A stretch of 32,463 nt of DNA, taken from Synergistaceae bacterium. GTDB lineage: Bacteria; Synergistota; Synergistia; Synergistales; Synergistaceae. Below are positions 32,421 to 32,463 of the stretch, one piece after another. The notes under the pieces are model-generated. The model was not told the DNA's origin. It did no database searches and worked only from the letters and a program-made list of their open reading frames with translations. The position numbers were made by a program, and so were the translations under genes. Position 1 is the stretch's first letter. Each line of letters starts with the position of its first letter. The stretch covers positions 1 to 32,463 of the forward strand of contig JAUNHV010000013.1 of NCBI GenBank assembly GCA_030523725.1, read 5' to 3'.

Positions 32421-32463
32421 CCGGCGTCGACCTACTCTCCCACGAATACCCTCCGTAGTACCA
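32421..32463 (-). rRNA. rrf: 5S ribosomal RNA, 3' end only
   Basis: The minus strand reads TGGTACTACGGAGGGTATTC, then GTGGGAGAGTAGGTCGACGC and CGG, the conserved 3' portion of bacterial 5S rRNA. About 43 bases are in the window; the 5' part lies beyond the right edge. It indicates an rRNA operon on the minus strand whose last gene is 5S. Confidence 0.9.

Overview
The window looks like chromosomal DNA of an AT-rich, low-GC diderm Firmicute, most likely a Negativicute. Two sets of genes point there. The first is Firmicute-typical: cdaA-ybbR-glmM, RNase J, csaB with a DUF5693 gene, ftsEX and PutP. The second needs an outer membrane: a secretin with a PilP/GspC-like partner, and an OmpH/Skp-type periplasmic chaperone. 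This assignment is an inference from gene content; no 16S sequence is present.

Layout. Positions 1-240 hold no gene, only a run of 11 C and a chain of GC-rich hairpins ending in a strong terminator. Positions 242-4018 (minus) carry a MATE exporter, a one-TM protein with a GspC/PilP-like C-terminal domain, and a secretin, probably one operon. A divergent DEAD-box helicase (4213-6057) is followed one base later by an 84-residue two-TM protein. From 21693 down to 6394 runs a nearly gapless minus-strand series of 14 genes: prepilin-like protein, cdaA, ybbR/cdaR, glmM, RNase J, uppP, maf, DUF5693, csaB, ftsE, ftsX, an M23 peptidase with coiled coil, ctpA, ompH-like and nadE. Most junctions are short overlaps or tiny gaps. 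The theme is envelope building: c-di-AMP signalling tied to GlmM (UDP-GlcNAc precursor), lipid carrier recycling, pyruvylation of a wall polymer, and FtsEX-controlled peptidoglycan hydrolysis.

Positions 21834-24683 hold uvrA with its own promoter and terminator. Positions 24936-27085 (plus) hold a PutP-type Na+/proline symporter and a GNAT-like protein. Positions 27281-28591 (minus) hold an AzgA-type NCS2 purine permease. Divergent from it is a lone molybdenum-cofactor subunit of a xanthine dehydrogenase-type hydroxylase (28950-31238), preceded by the start-less 3' end of another gene. This looks like a remnant of a larger hydroxylase operon.

The right end (31501-32463) has a broken zinc-ribbon membrane protein gene (minus), divergent from a small Cro/CI-type regulator (plus). 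Between them are a perfect-consensus promoter with a palindrome in its spacer and a second cluster of inverted repeats at the regulator's ribosome binding site. The window closes with a terminator and the 3' end of a 5S rRNA on the minus strand, the tail of an rRNA operon.

The most interesting items are the divergent regulator/zinc-ribbon module with its symmetric operator-like sites, the secretin plus HR-domain partner, and the orphan hydroxylase subunit. No CRISPR array, tRNA or intact insertion sequence was recognised.
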